A stretch of 64,000 nucleotides of DNA. Origin: Allorhizobium pseudoryzae (lineage in GTDB: Bacteria; Pseudomonadota; Alphaproteobacteria; Rhizobiales; Rhizobiaceae). This document shows positions 49,201-57,627 of this stretch, piece by piece. Every line of letters starts with the position of its first letter. Position 1 is the first letter of the stretch. The notes beneath the pieces are model-generated. The model was not told the origin of the DNA, made no database searches, and saw only the letters and a list, made by a program, of their open reading frames with translations. Position numbers and translations under genes: made by a program. The DNA lies in contig NZ_CP049244.1 in assembly GCF_011046245.1 (NCBI RefSeq), positions 558,001 through 622,000 of the forward strand. Reading direction: 5' to 3'.

Positions 49201-50905
49201 TCAGCGACGCCAGACGTTCGGCCGACAGCGAAGACAGGGTGCCCGTTGAAAGGGCGGCAATCTCATCCGTCGTGAAGGTCGCAAGGCCTGCCGTTCCGAT
49301 GGCTTCGACCTGTCGTGCACTCATCACCTTGATCTGCGCGCTGCCAAGCGCTTCCACCTGACTTTGGTCGAGAGCCGTCACCTGCGCCGCCGTAAGCGCC
49401 ACGACAGCCTTGGTGTTCAGCGTGGCAATCTGATCCGCCGACAGCGCGCCGATCTTGCCTGCCCCCCAAGCGGCGACCTGACTGCCGCTCAAGACATTGA
49501 CCTGCGCCGTGGTGAGGGCCTGGATCTGCGCGCTCGTCAGCGCTCCGACCTGATCCGCCTTCAGGCCAGGGATCTGCGCCGTCTTCAAACTTGCAATCTG
49601 GCTGGAGGTCAGCGCGCCGATCTGCAGCGTCGTAAGACCGGACAGCGCCGCGGAATTCAGAGACGAAACTTCGCTGGTCGAAAATGTCGCAAGCCCTTCG
49701 GGGCTGAGTGCCGCCAACTGGGTGGCACTGAAGGCACCGACCTGGGTTGCCGTGAAGGCTTCCACCTGATCGGTCGAAAGCGCCGAGAGCTGTACGGCCT
49801 TGAACCCGGCAACAGCCGTGCGCTCCAGGGCCGCAACCTGCGCTGTTCCGAGCGCCGCAACATTGGCTGCCGGAATGGCGCCGATCTGACCCGCGCTGAA
49901 GGCCCGCATCTGCGTTGTGGTGAAGGAACTCAGCTGCGAAGTCGTCAGCGCTCCGATCTGGCGCGTCGAAAGCGCCGCCACCTGCTTGGTCGTCAGGGAA
50001 GCAACCTGCTCGGTGCCCAGGGCGGCGACAGTACTGTTGGTCAGGCCGGTCAGAGCCGCCGTGCTCAGTGACATCACCGTCGATGCAGAAAGCGCCGTGA
50101 CCTTGTCTGCGGTAATCGCAGAGGCCTGACTCGCCGTCATGGCTGCGGCCTGCGAGGCGGAAAGCGCACCCAATTGATCGGAGGTGAGCGCAGCAACCTG
50201 CGCGGTCGTCATGCCGGGAACGGACTTCACATTGATCGCCCGGATCTGATCCGTGGACAACGCGGCGATGCTGGAGGTCGGCAAACCCGCGATTTGAGCG
50301 GATGTCATCGACGTGACCTGACTGGCCGACAAGCCGGCGAGCTGCTCCGGCGAGAGCGCGGCGAGCTGTGTGGGTTTGAGGGCCGCGATCTGCGCCGGCT
50401 TCAGAGCGGCGAGTTGCGAGGAAGACAGCGCGGCAAAGGTGTCGGTCGACAGGCCGGATATGGAGCCGGTGCTGATGGCGGCGATATCCGAGGGGGAGAA
50501 CGTGGCCACGCCTGCAGACGTAATCGCTGCCACCTGTCGCGCGTTCAGGCCAGCGATCTGCCCGGACGTCAGCGCCTCAGCCTGACTGGTGCTGAGCGAG
50601 GCGAGCTGCGCCGTAGTGAGCGCTGCCACCTGGATGGTCGTCAGGCTGGAGATCTTGTCGGCCGAGATCGCGGCAATCTGGTCAAGGGTGAGACCCACGG
50701 TCGCTTGGGCGCTAATGGCCGTCAGCTGCGACGTCGACATGATGCCGACATTGTCGGCCTGGATCGCGGCCACCTGGGTCGCCGACATCTCCTTCAACTG
50801 CGTCGGCTTGAGCGCGGCGATGTCTTCGCTGTTCCACGCCGCAATCACCGTCGGTGAGAGCTGCTTGATCTGCGCGGCGGAAAGCGACCCAATAATCGAC
50901 GTCAT
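46247..50905 (-). CDS. Giant octapeptide-repeat protein, function unknown
   Basis: This 1552-aa protein consists of a 7-residue start (MTSIIGS), 192 consecutive octads of consensus L-[ST]-x-x-Q-[VIL]-x-[AGS], and a 9-residue end (IAAAYQAAG). The register never slips. It has no cysteine, three tryptophans, two tyrosines and two histidines, and I see no signal peptide, membrane span or known enzymatic domain. A 17-octad super-period is superimposed. S/T-x-x-Q resembles a helix N-cap, so an alpha-solenoid is one guess; a beta-solenoid is another. Surface, secreted or scaffold roles are all possible. ATG 50905 has a weak AAGAGAAC upstream; the frame extends to 50962 with residues outside the repeat. 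Downstream of recX on the same strand with a 177-bp gap. Confidence 0.85.
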   Translation of the reverse strand: MTSIIGSLSAAQIKQLSPTVIAAWNSEDIAALKPTQLKEMSATQVAAIQADNVGIMSTSQLTAISAQATVGLTLDQIAAISADKISSLTTIQVAALTTAQLASLSTSQAEALTSGQIAGLNARQVAAITSAGVATFSPSDIAAISTGSISGLSTDTFAALSSSQLAALKPAQIAALKPTQLAALSPEQLAGLSASQVTSMTSAQIAGLPTSSIAALSTDQIRAINVKSVPGMTTAQVAALTSDQLGALSASQAAAMTASQASAITADKVTALSASTVMSLSTAALTGLTNSTVAALGTEQVASLTTKQVAALSTRQIGALTTSQLSSFTTTQMRAFSAGQIGAIPAANVAALGTAQVAALERTAVAGFKAVQLSALSTDQVEAFTATQVGAFSATQLAALSPEGLATFSTSEVSSLNSAALSGLTTLQIGALTSSQIASLKTAQIPGLKADQVGALTSAQIQALTTAQVNVLSGSQVAAWGAGKIGALSADQIATLNTKAVVALTAAQVTALDQSQVEALGSAQIKVMSARQVEAIGTAGLATFTTDEIAALSTGTLSSLSAERLASLSTQQVAALTTAQIASLRANQVSALSPSQVEVLSSQQLRALTATQVAALSTNAVALLTTDQLAGVTAAAISGLTTAQLATLTPATVASFTTAQLGGLTSRQAAQLGSDVLTQLSSSSIAALSTTALAALSTGTLASLDPSQLGALTAAQIAALKTAQVAAMTMSQITALSTAQVAALTAAQVGVLSVDQVTALSNSQIAALSAKGAAGLTTGQLSGLNSEQVESLGKAQIAAFTSAQLGSLTAGSLGLFTLEELAAITPSALAGMPTGELAGLTAEQMEALTTAQVSSLQSSQVASLSSSQVEAMTAEQVKSLGTAQVAALSQESIAALSVEQLRALSTGSIAALTTQQIASLSVDQLNSLTAAQFGALTSSQLGAMSFTTLDGLSASELASLSPAAIAGISDETIAKLSPDKINSFTTSQIAGMSTGQIAALTTSQIGQLSTAQVAALTAAQAGALSASGFSALSDEQIGALSTRAMAGLTSTQIKALTADQVGTLSTAQLGALTSTQVAALTTSNLQQFSAEALSAISPSALAGMSASVFGSITQSQLAALTTAQTASLTTEQLGALPAAQVSALSSGQIGALTSAQVAALSVSGVAGFSLEQVSAIKTAALVGLTTAQIGALNRTQVDALTTAQLSALTSTQLGALSADAWGALTTGDIAALSAGAIAGIPALQIAAMTGEQLAALSSAQVSGLGTAQLEGLTAAQVSSFTTGQIAALSSLQISALHPTAVAALSSTQIAAVKPATLSAMTTSQVANLSPAQVDAFSTDQIASLTEAQIGSLSTAAIGTLSTADLAAISPGAIAGLTTQQVSGLDHEQLAALKPAQVASLTFYQTRSLTSGQIAALTTEQVSALNGLQLAAVGADKVSVLSTAQISAISAGAITGLTTSAIGQLSLAQVEAFTPSQVAALSSAQVAALDANDLATFSTADISALSSAGIAGLTTANLSSLNTTQLRAITSQQLLMMNADQIAAIAAAYQAAG
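46277..50884 (-). repeat. 192 x 24-bp coding repeat with 17-unit (408-bp) super-period
   Basis: Codons for octads 1-192 run from 50884 down to 46277 without an insertion or deletion. The units are conserved in protein pattern but diverged in DNA, so this is not a fresh tandem array. Octads numbered 17n, 17n+1 and 17n-1 lack the position-5 glutamine in all copies, defining a higher unit of 17 octads (136 aa, 408 bp) present about 11 times. Confidence 0.9.
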
Positions 50906-51082
50906 GAAGATGTTCTCTTGCCTAGCCTGTTCAGCCGCACGGCGCCGCCGACTGAACACCATGAAAAAACGACGAGCACAGAATCTGCCCGATCACAGAC
51001 TAGAAGTTGCTGCTGGTGTGAAGCTGACCTTGGAACAAGCATCGGCGCCAAACGCCTTGCAATGCGGAGCGCACTGCGATGC

Positions 51083-51634
51083 TCAGGGCATTGCGAGCAG
51101 TTCTTCTGCCTCGTCACGATCCATGCGGACAATGCGGGCGCCGATCTCGAAGGAAAAACCCTGTCGGGCGAAGGCGGAAAGCTCTTTCGCCTTCTGTCTT
51201 TCGTCCATGTCTACCCGACGAAACGGGCCGAAGGCACGCCGGCGCGCATAGATGATCGCGGACTTCAGGTCATCGGTCTCCTGAACCGCCGCCTGCACGA
51301 TCTCACGATCCACACCCTTCTGGACCAGCGTCTGGGCAATCGCTTTGCGGGATTTGCCGGCGCGGACGGACGACCGGGTGCGGATTTCCGCATAGGCGGC
51401 GTCATCCAACGCGCTGACGGAATGGCCGAAGGCGACAGCGGCCTCCGCCAACGCCTTCACCTGCTCATCGGTAATCCCTTCGAATTTCTGCCGCGCCTTG
51501 CGGCCGACGGCCTCTGCCAACTGGCGCTCGGTCATCATGCGCCGGGACAGCCGGTAGGCGGCAGAGTTCTTGGCCCAGGCGAGCATGCGCGGGGTCGGCG
51601 CCTCGGGGGCGGAGGGAGTGTCGTCATCAACCAT
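51083..51634 (-). CDS. recX: Regulatory protein RecX
   Basis: This is a 183-aa all-helical RecA modulator. Family features are LSRRMMTERQLAEAVGRKA (about 29-48), the middle AYAEIRTRSSVRAGKSRKAIAQTL block with the ROD/KSR-type residues, and DRDEAEELL at the end. recA is not in the window. Stop of the TRAP binding-protein gene is 68 nt upstream, so it may be read through from the thiamine operon or have its own promoter. ATG 51634 and GTG 51637 are adjacent. Confidence 0.88.
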   Translation of the reverse strand: MVDDDTPSAPEAPTPRMLAWAKNSAAYRLSRRMMTERQLAEAVGRKARQKFEGITDEQVKALAEAAVAFGHSVSALDDAAYAEIRTRSSVRAGKSRKAIAQTLVQKGVDREIVQAAVQETDDLKSAIIYARRRAFGPFRRVDMDERQKAKELSAFARQGFSFEIGARIVRMDRDEAEELLAMP

Positions 51635-51702
51635 CACCGCTTCGCTTTAAGCCGAAACGGGCCGGCGTACCAGAGACCGGATCGGAGGGCGCCCCGGCCC
51701 CG

Positions 51703-52692
51703 TCACGCGCTAATCACGCTTTCGATGCGGTCCATGCCGCCGACGACCGGCGCGAAATTCTGCCAGACCGTCTTGGCTCCGGCCTGCCAGCTTTCGATCG
51801 ATTCCGGCTGCAGCACCTTGCCGCCCTCGGATGAGGCCACCTCCATGGATCGTGCCTCGTCAGTGAGGATCAGATCATTGAAATACAGCGCTCCATCCGC
51901 CGCCGCCGCCGCGAGAACGGCCTGTTCTTCGGGGTTAAGCCCCTTCCAGAAGGAGGCGGCGAAATAGACGACACCGGCGGCCCGGATATGTGCCGTTTCC
52001 GTGAGGTACGGCACGACCTCGTAGAGCTTAAAGCCGGCATAGGCGGATTTTGTCAGGTCCATGGCATCGGCGACGCCGGTGGACAGCGCATTGTAGGTTT
52101 CGGTGATCGGAATGCCGATGGGCGCTGCGCCGTAAGCGCTCCAGAGTTTCGTGTGCAGCGGGCTCTGGATCACGCGGATGCGCTTGCCCTGCAGCTGCTC
52201 CGGCCGGGTAACCGGTTTCTTCGTCAGGAGATGCCGCGCGCCGTAATCGATGAAGCCGCAGGCGACGAAATTCTGGTCGGCGAGCTGCTGCTTCAGGTCC
52301 GCCCCCACCGGGCCGGACACGACCCGGCCGAGATGGGCAGCATCCCTGAACAGGAAGGGCAGATCCAGCAGTTGGAGCTCAGGCACCCAGCCGGAGAGTG
52401 CCGAGACCGTCGAGAGGCTGGCCTGCACCGACCCGAGGCGGCTTGCTTCCGCCACCTCTTTTTCGCCGCCCAAGGCACCGTTCGTCACGACGTTGAAACG
52501 AAAGCGACCGGGCAGTTTCGCCTCCACCGTCTCGGCAATCCGCCGCCAGATGCGGGTTTCCGGCTTGTCCTCGGCCAGCAGCGAGGCAACGGTGATGACC
52601 GTTGTTCTTGCAAACGCCGGGCGGACAAGAGCAGGCGCCGACAGGGCAGCGGTGGCGGTGGCGGTGGCGAGGAAGGTGCGGCGGGACAGCAT
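51703..52692 (-). CDS. TRAP transporter substrate-binding protein (DctP family)
   Basis: This is a periplasmic receptor of 329 aa. It has a twin-arginine signal (LSRRTFLATA near residues 2-11) rather than a plain Sec signal. DctP marks are NGALGGEKEVAEASRLGSVQ, QLLDLPFLFRDAAH, and the ligand-carboxylate arginine block GKRIRVIQSPLH (about 170). GGAGG lies 6 nt before ATG 52692. It is the last gene of the operon that starts at the TPP riboswitch, 9 nt after the fused membrane subunit. The ligand is unknown; context suggests a thiamine precursor or related carboxylate. Confidence 0.88.
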   Translation of the reverse strand: MLSRRTFLATATATAALSAPALVRPAFARTTVITVASLLAEDKPETRIWRRIAETVEAKLPGRFRFNVVTNGALGGEKEVAEASRLGSVQASLSTVSALSGWVPELQLLDLPFLFRDAAHLGRVVSGPVGADLKQQLADQNFVACGFIDYGARHLLTKKPVTRPEQLQGKRIRVIQSPLHTKLWSAYGAAPIGIPITETYNALSTGVADAMDLTKSAYAGFKLYEVVPYLTETAHIRAAGVVYFAASFWKGLNPEEQAVLAAAAADGALYFNDLILTDEARSMEVASSEGGKVLQPESIESWQAGAKTVWQNFAPVVGGMDRIESVISA

Positions 52693-52701
52693 GGATGCCT
52701 C

Positions 52702-54480
52702 CTAGACGATCAGGATCAGAACACAGAGAATGAAGAGGGCGGCAAGAAGTGCCGCGAGATAGGGCAAGACGGCCCGAAACAGATCCGCCGCCGGCACGCG
52801 CGTGACGCCCGAGACCACATAGATCAGCATGCCGAGCGGCGGCGTCAGGCCGTGGATCATCAGGTTGACGACGAGGATCACGCCGAAATGCACCGGATCG
52901 ATGCCGGCGGCCACCGCGACCGGTACCAGGATGGGCCCGATCAGCAGGATCGCCGCGCCGATATCGAGAAACAAACCGGCCACCAGGAGCACCAGATTGC
53001 AGCTCAGCAGAACAAGCCAGGGGCTGCTGCCGAGCGTGTGGACGAGACTGGCAATCAGCCCGCCGACATCATCCACCGCCAGCAGGAACGCGAAGGGACC
53101 GGCGGACCCGATCAAGAGCCCGATGGCCCCCGCCTCCACCGCCGACTGGCGAAAGGCAGCCACAACGGATCCTCCGCTGCAGCGGGCGAAGACGGCAAGC
53201 CCGAGCGCATAAAGGGCGGCAAGCGCGGCGGCTTCCGTGGGTGTCGCAACGCCGAACCGAATGCCGACGACGACGATGGCTCCAAGCCCGAAAGCGGGCA
53301 AAGCCGCCGCCGCGGCGCGCAATCTCTGGCCGCCCGTCGCCGGCCGCCCCTCGCCCGTTGTCCGGATGCTGAGGTGGATGGCAATGGCAAGGCACGCGGC
53401 CATCAGGGCCCCGGCGAAAAAGCCGCCCGTCAGGAGGGCGCCGACGGAGAGATTGGTGGCCGCCGCCAGCAGCAGGAAGGCAATCGACGGCGGAATGACA
53501 TTATCGAGCACCGAGGTGGCGGCGATGATGGCACCCGCCTGCGCCGGGGGATAACCATTCTTCACCAGTTGCGGCTGGAAGGTCGCGGCCCCGAAGGCCG
53601 CATTGGCAACCGATGAGCCGGAAGCGCCGGAAAAGATGACACTGGTCAGCAGCACCGTCTGACCGAGACCTGCCCGCCGGTGCCCGACCATGGCGGCGGC
53701 AAAGCCGACCAGTCGCGTTGCCGCACCGGACGCGGTCAGAAGCGACCCGACCAGCAGGAAGAAGGGAATGGCCAGCAGCAGGAATTTCGACATGCCGTTG
53801 ACCGCCGTCGAGACGAGTGCGGGTTCCGGCAGGCTGCTGCCGAAGGCGCCGACAAGCGCGGCCGAGGCAAGGAAGGCATGCGCCAGCGGTGCCGAGACGA
53901 GAAGGCCCAACCCGGCGAGCAGACCGAGGATAGCGCTCGGCGGCCAGGACGCGGAAAAATCCGCAAGCAGAATGGCAATATAGGCCCCGGTCCCGGCCAG
54001 CAGGGACAGAAGCAGCCCCACCGCCCGATTCTCTTTCAGTCGCGATAGAGCAAGGATTGCCAGCAGAAGCCCGCCACCGACCGCGACAACCGAAAACCGC
54101 AGCCATTCCGGCAGGCCAAGCGCAGGAGAGGTACCGCCGACGAGGCCGGTCACCTTCCAGGCTCCCAACAGCAGGGTCAGGCCGGCGATGACACTGAATG
54201 CATCCGCCAGCATCAAGGCCACGCCCCGAAGGGACCGCGGCAGGAATTTCAGGCCGATATCGAAGCGCATCGACAGCGGACCATTGAGGGCCAGCGGCGC
54301 GGCGAGCGAGATCAACGCCAGATGCAGCCAGATGCCGGCCTCTTCCGCACCAATGAAGCCGGTGTGAAAAACGTAGCGCAGGCCGACATTTGTGAGAACG
54401 AGGACCAGCAGGGCGCAGAGGATCAGGGCGACGACAGCGCCCAGCCCCCTCTCCAGCCCTGCCAGGAGCCGCGCCGTCAT
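52702..54480 (-). CDS. TRAP transporter fused DctQ-DctM membrane protein
   Basis: This is a 592-aa integral membrane protein. The first 170 residues are a four-span DctQ-type small subunit (NVGLRYVFHTGFIGAEEAGIW), joined by extra hydrophobic segments to a DctM large subunit with the family blocks FFLLVGSLL, FSGASGSSVANAAF, ATSVLDNVIPPSIA and LTPPLGMLIYV. Such fusions are common in TRAP systems. ATG 54480 lies 13 nt after the thiD stop, so it is in the thiamine operon; the frame open to 54675 reads into thiD. Confidence 0.9.
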   Translation of the reverse strand: MTARLLAGLERGLGAVVALILCALLVLVLTNVGLRYVFHTGFIGAEEAGIWLHLALISLAAPLALNGPLSMRFDIGLKFLPRSLRGVALMLADAFSVIAGLTLLLGAWKVTGLVGGTSPALGLPEWLRFSVVAVGGGLLLAILALSRLKENRAVGLLLSLLAGTGAYIAILLADFSASWPPSAILGLLAGLGLLVSAPLAHAFLASAALVGAFGSSLPEPALVSTAVNGMSKFLLLAIPFFLLVGSLLTASGAATRLVGFAAAMVGHRRAGLGQTVLLTSVIFSGASGSSVANAAFGAATFQPQLVKNGYPPAQAGAIIAATSVLDNVIPPSIAFLLLAAATNLSVGALLTGGFFAGALMAACLAIAIHLSIRTTGEGRPATGGQRLRAAAAALPAFGLGAIVVVGIRFGVATPTEAAALAALYALGLAVFARCSGGSVVAAFRQSAVEAGAIGLLIGSAGPFAFLLAVDDVGGLIASLVHTLGSSPWLVLLSCNLVLLVAGLFLDIGAAILLIGPILVPVAVAAGIDPVHFGVILVVNLMIHGLTPPLGMLIYVVSGVTRVPAADLFRAVLPYLAALLAALFILCVLILIV

Positions 54481-54493
54481 GCGGGCCGCTCCC

Positions 54494-55294
54494 TCACGCC
54501 GGCCACCAGGCGTGGAAATGATGCACCGGCCCCCGGCCTTGGCCGACGACGAGATTGCGCCCAGCCTCCAGTGCCGCATGGACATAGACCTTCGCCGCAC
54601 GGCAGGCTTCGTCGAGCGAGAGACCACGCGCCAGCCCGGCGGTGACGGCCGCCGCCAGCGTGCATCCGGTGCCATGATCGTTGCGGGTCTCGATGCGGGG
54701 TGCCGCGAGCGGGGTGATCACCTCGTCCGTTACCAGGTAGTCGATGCTCTCCGCCGTCCGGCCATGCCCACCCTTGATCAAAACCGCCTTCGCGCCGAAA
54801 CCAAGGATTGCCTGCGCCTGCGCGATCATCTGTTCGCGGCTTTCGGCCACCGGGCGCCGGGTCAGCAGTGCTGCTTCCGGCAGATTGGGCGTGACGATGG
54901 TCGCGAGCGGCAGAAGACGCGCGATCAAGGTCTCGATCGCCTCCTCCTGCAGTAGCCGATCCCCGGACGTCGCCACCATCACGGGATCGACCACGACCGG
55001 CCCCTGAAAGCCGGCAAGACCATCGGCAATCACATGGATCGTCTCGCTGCGCGACACCATGCCGACCTTGACGGCATTGACCGCAAGATCGGAAAACACC
55101 GCCTGCATCTGCGCCGCGATCATGCCGGGGGAAATATCCTCGACGGCGGTGACGCCAAGCGTATTCTGCGCGGTAACGGCGGTCAGCACGCTCGCCCCGA
55201 AGGCACCGAGCGCGGAAAAGCTCTTCAGGTCCGCCTGGATGCCGGCACCGCCGCCACTGTCGGACCCGGCAATGGTGAGGGCAATGGCGGTCAT
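54494..55294 (-). CDS. thiD: Hydroxymethylpyrimidine/phosphomethylpyrimidine kinase ThiD
   Basis: This is a ribokinase-fold kinase of 266 aa that phosphorylates HMP twice for coupling to the thiazole. The start [20 protein letters not shown] (residues 5-24) and the anion hole [16 protein letters not shown] (about 210-225) are diagnostic. GGAGAG precedes the ATG, which overlaps the thiE stop by 4 nt. It follows thiM and thiE, forming a salvage set. Confidence 0.95.
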   Translation of the reverse strand: MTAIALTIAGSDSGGGAGIQADLKSFSALGAFGASVLTAVTAQNTLGVTAVEDISPGMIAAQMQAVFSDLAVNAVKVGMVSRSETIHVIADGLAGFQGPVVVDPVMVATSGDRLLQEEAIETLIARLLPLATIVTPNLPEAALLTRRPVAESREQMIAQAQAILGFGAKAVLIKGGHGRTAESIDYLVTDEVITPLAAPRIETRNDHGTGCTLAAAVTAGLARGLSLDEACRAAKVYVHAALEAGRNLVVGQGRGPVHHFHAWWPA

Positions 55295-55953
55295 GGGCGT
55301 CTCTCCTTCAGGCATTGGTCGATGGTGGTGCGAAAGGCGCGGATGGCACCGGCCGGATCGTCGGCGCGAAACAGCGAAGAGATCGCCGCGACCCCGTCTG
55401 CCCCGGCGGCAATGACATCCGGAAGGCGGGTGAGCGTGATGCCGGCAATGGCACTGACCGGCAGGCCGGGATTGAGCGCGCGGATCTCCTCGCGCAGCGC
55501 CCGCAATCCGTCAAGACCGACCGGCGGATCGGGATTAACCTTCGACAGGGTTTCGAACACGCCGCCGATGCAGGCATAGTCGCAGGGCGCGCGACCCGCC
55601 CTCACCGCATCGGCGCCTGCCTTGACCGTCAGCCCGATGATGGCATCCGGTCCCAGCAGGCGGCGCGCGGTTTCAGCATCCATGTCATCGGCTCCGAGAT
55701 GCACGCCGTCAGCGCCGCTGGCAAGCGCCACATCCACCCGGTCATTGACGACGAAGGGCACGCCGGTCCCCGCCAAAGCCTCACGGATCGCCGTGGCACG
55801 CTCGATCATCGTGCGGGTCGAAGCGGTCTTGTCGCGGTACTGGATCAGTGTCGCGCCGGCCTTCGCCGCCAGACGCGCCAGGTCGTTGAGCGGTGCCAGA
55901 TCCAGAAGCGAGGCATCGACAATGGCATTCAGCCGGTCATCAAGCGGTTTCAT
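55291..55953 (-). CDS. thiE: Thiamine-phosphate synthase ThiE
   Basis: This is a 220-aa TIM-barrel synthase joining HMP-PP and thiazole phosphate. Motifs are [10 protein letters not shown] (about 36-45) and [27 protein letters not shown] (split here: [18 protein letters not shown] near 72), with [10 protein letters not shown] near the end. The start at 55953 overlaps thiM by 14 nt; the longer frame to 56085 lies in thiM. Confidence 0.93.
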   Translation of the reverse strand: MKPLDDRLNAIVDASLLDLAPLNDLARLAAKAGATLIQYRDKTASTRTMIERATAIREALAGTGVPFVVNDRVDVALASGADGVHLGADDMDAETARRLLGPDAIIGLTVKAGADAVRAGRAPCDYACIGGVFETLSKVNPDPPVGLDGLRALREEIRALNPGLPVSAIAGITLTRLPDVIAAGADGVAAISSLFRADDPAGAIRAFRTTIDQCLKERRP

Positions 55954-56686
55954 GATCGATCCTTGCATCTTTCGAGAGGTCTTCGCCGCTAAGTTCGGCC
56001 AGCGCATCAAGGAAGGCGGGTTCGAAGGACCCCGGCCCCCGTGCCTCCACCGCCGCACGTTCGGCGGCCACACCGGTGGTGGCAAGTGCGGCTGCGGCAG
56101 CCTTCAGCGCATTCTTCTCAACCGCCAGGAAGGCGGCGATCACACCGCCGGACAGGCAGCCGGTGCCGGTGACCTTCGCCATCAGGGGGTGACCGTTGCG
56201 GACGACCACATGCACCGGCCCATCCTGCAGATGATCCACGGGCCCGGTTTCGATCCGGAGGCTTGCCTGCGTGTCACCGATCAGGGCCATCTCCGCCCTG
56301 TTGCCACGCACGACTGTCGGACCGAGCGCGATCAGCTCGCGCGCGAACGCCAGCCGCCCCGGCGAATAGTCACAGTGGACAGGATCGACGATCCAGGGTT
56401 TGCCGGCGGCATTCGCCACCTCGACCGCCAGCCGGATGACCTTACGGCGCTCCTGATCCAGCGTGCCGAGATTGATCGTCAGCGCATCGGCCTTGGTGAC
56501 GAAATCGGCGATCTCCTCCAGCGAAGAAGTCATGGAGGGTATGGCGCCGACGGCGGTGATGCCGTCAGCGGTGAATTTCTGCACCACGGTGTTCATCAGC
56601 GCATGCACGCGGGGGCGTCTCTCCCGGACCCGCTGCAGCAGCACACCCGCCTCGGCGGCACTCATGCGTTCAATGATCTCGTTCAT
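55940..56686 (-). CDS. thiM: Hydroxyethylthiazole kinase ThiM
   Basis: This is a 248-aa kinase of the ribokinase-like fold that phosphorylates the thiazole alcohol in salvage. The family blocks are RPRVHALMNTVVQKFTADG (about 24-42), NLGTLDQER (about 72), WIVDPVHCDYSPGR and VTGTGCLSGGVIAAF (about 191) with the catalytic cysteine. It is coupled to thiY by a 4-nt overlap. Confidence 0.93.
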   Translation of the reverse strand: MNEIIERMSAAEAGVLLQRVRERRPRVHALMNTVVQKFTADGITAVGAIPSMTSSLEEIADFVTKADALTINLGTLDQERRKVIRLAVEVANAAGKPWIVDPVHCDYSPGRLAFARELIALGPTVVRGNRAEMALIGDTQASLRIETGPVDHLQDGPVHVVVRNGHPLMAKVTGTGCLSGGVIAAFLAVEKNALKAAAAALATTGVAAERAAVEARGPGSFEPAFLDALAELSGEDLSKDARIDHETA

Positions 56687-57627
56687 TTCAACTCCACGGC
56701 CAGGTCCTCGACCTTCGGCGCCTCTGGGATCAGCTTCGCTTCTGCCATGAACTGGCCGAAACGCTCGTAGCGCCCCCGATCGAGCGCCGCCGGACGCTTG
56801 GCAAACCGCGGCAGTGTGTCGAAGAAGGCCGTCTTGTTCAGCTCATCATCCAGATTCGGATAGGCCTTGATGAACAGTTCCCAGCCCTGCTGCGGATGGT
56901 TGGTGATGAAGATCGCCGCCTCCTCCACCGCCTTGAGGAACCGCGGCAGGCGACTGTCGCCGGCAAGATCGGTGCGGGTGACGTAGATCAGTTCGTCATA
57001 GGCCGGGACGCCATGCTCTTCCGGGTAGAAGGCCTTGCCGATATGGCCTTCGAGCCGCATCTGGGTGAGTTCGAAATTGCGGAAGCCGCCGACCGTCGCA
57101 TCCACCTGTCCACCGATCAGCGACGGGGAGAGCGAAAAGTTCACGTTGACCAGCTCGGTCTTGTCGGCCGAAACCCCTTCGGAGGCGAGCATGCGCTGCA
57201 GCATGACGGTTTCGAAACCGGTGACCGAGAAGCCGATTTTCTTGCCCGCCAGGTCTTTCAGGCTCTTGATCGGTCCATCCGCCAGCACGGTGACTGTGTT
57301 GAGCGGCGTTTCGACCAGCGTGCCAAAGCGCTTGAGCGGCACGCCGGCAGCATGATCGAGATAGAGGTTCGGCTGGTAATGAATGCCGATATCGGCCTGA
57401 CCGGTGGAGACGAGCCGCGGCACGGCGGAGGGATCGGCCGGCGGGATCAGCTCCACCTCCAGCCCTTCGGCCTTGAAGTAACCGAGTTCCTTCGCCACCA
57501 CCATGGGGGCATGATCGGGGTTGACGAACCATTCCAGCAGAACGGAGAGCTTGTCCTCCGCATGGGCGGCAAGCGGCGCGAGTGCGGTAACGACGGCAAG
57601 GGTCGTTGCGGCAAGAAACCGTTTCAT
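56683..57627 (-). CDS. thiY: ThiY, pyrimidine-precursor binding protein (NMT1/THI5-like)
   Basis: This is a periplasmic receptor of 314 aa with a Sec signal (MKRFLAATTLAVVTALAPLA, cleavage after AHA). The mature start LSVLLEWFVNPDHAPMVVAK and GYFKAEGLEVELIPPADPS are typical of NMT1/THI5-like proteins that bind formylaminopyrimidine or HMP. It overlaps the ThiX stop by 4 nt. The open frame continues to 58365 through thiX and is not used. Confidence 0.9.
   Translation of the reverse strand: MKRFLAATTLAVVTALAPLAAHAEDKLSVLLEWFVNPDHAPMVVAKELGYFKAEGLEVELIPPADPSAVPRLVSTGQADIGIHYQPNLYLDHAAGVPLKRFGTLVETPLNTVTVLADGPIKSLKDLAGKKIGFSVTGFETVMLQRMLASEGVSADKTELVNVNFSLSPSLIGGQVDATVGGFRNFELTQMRLEGHIGKAFYPEEHGVPAYDELIYVTRTDLAGDSRLPRFLKAVEEAAIFITNHPQQGWELFIKAYPNLDDELNKTAFFDTLPRFAKRPAALDRGRYERFGQFMAEAKLIPEAPKVEDLAVELK

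Noticed and set aside
46277-50884. CRISPR array or recent DNA satellite
   Set aside because: Units are contiguous 24-mers without spacers, diverged in DNA, and maintain an open reading frame; they are coding repeats.
46217-51251. Series of long plus-strand open frames (for example 47015-47977, 48335-49108, 49364-50071, 50174-50857) opposite the repeat gene
   Set aside because: They mirror the 24-bp periodicity of the minus-strand coding repeat, giving low-complexity Arg/Gly/Asp-rich products without family resemblance; the minus-strand frame alone keeps a perfect octad register.
51659-51700. Inverted repeat GGGCCGG / CCGGCCC after the TRAP binding-protein gene as a terminator
   Set aside because: The 28-nt loop and lack of a U-run make it too weak to call, although it sits in a plausible place.
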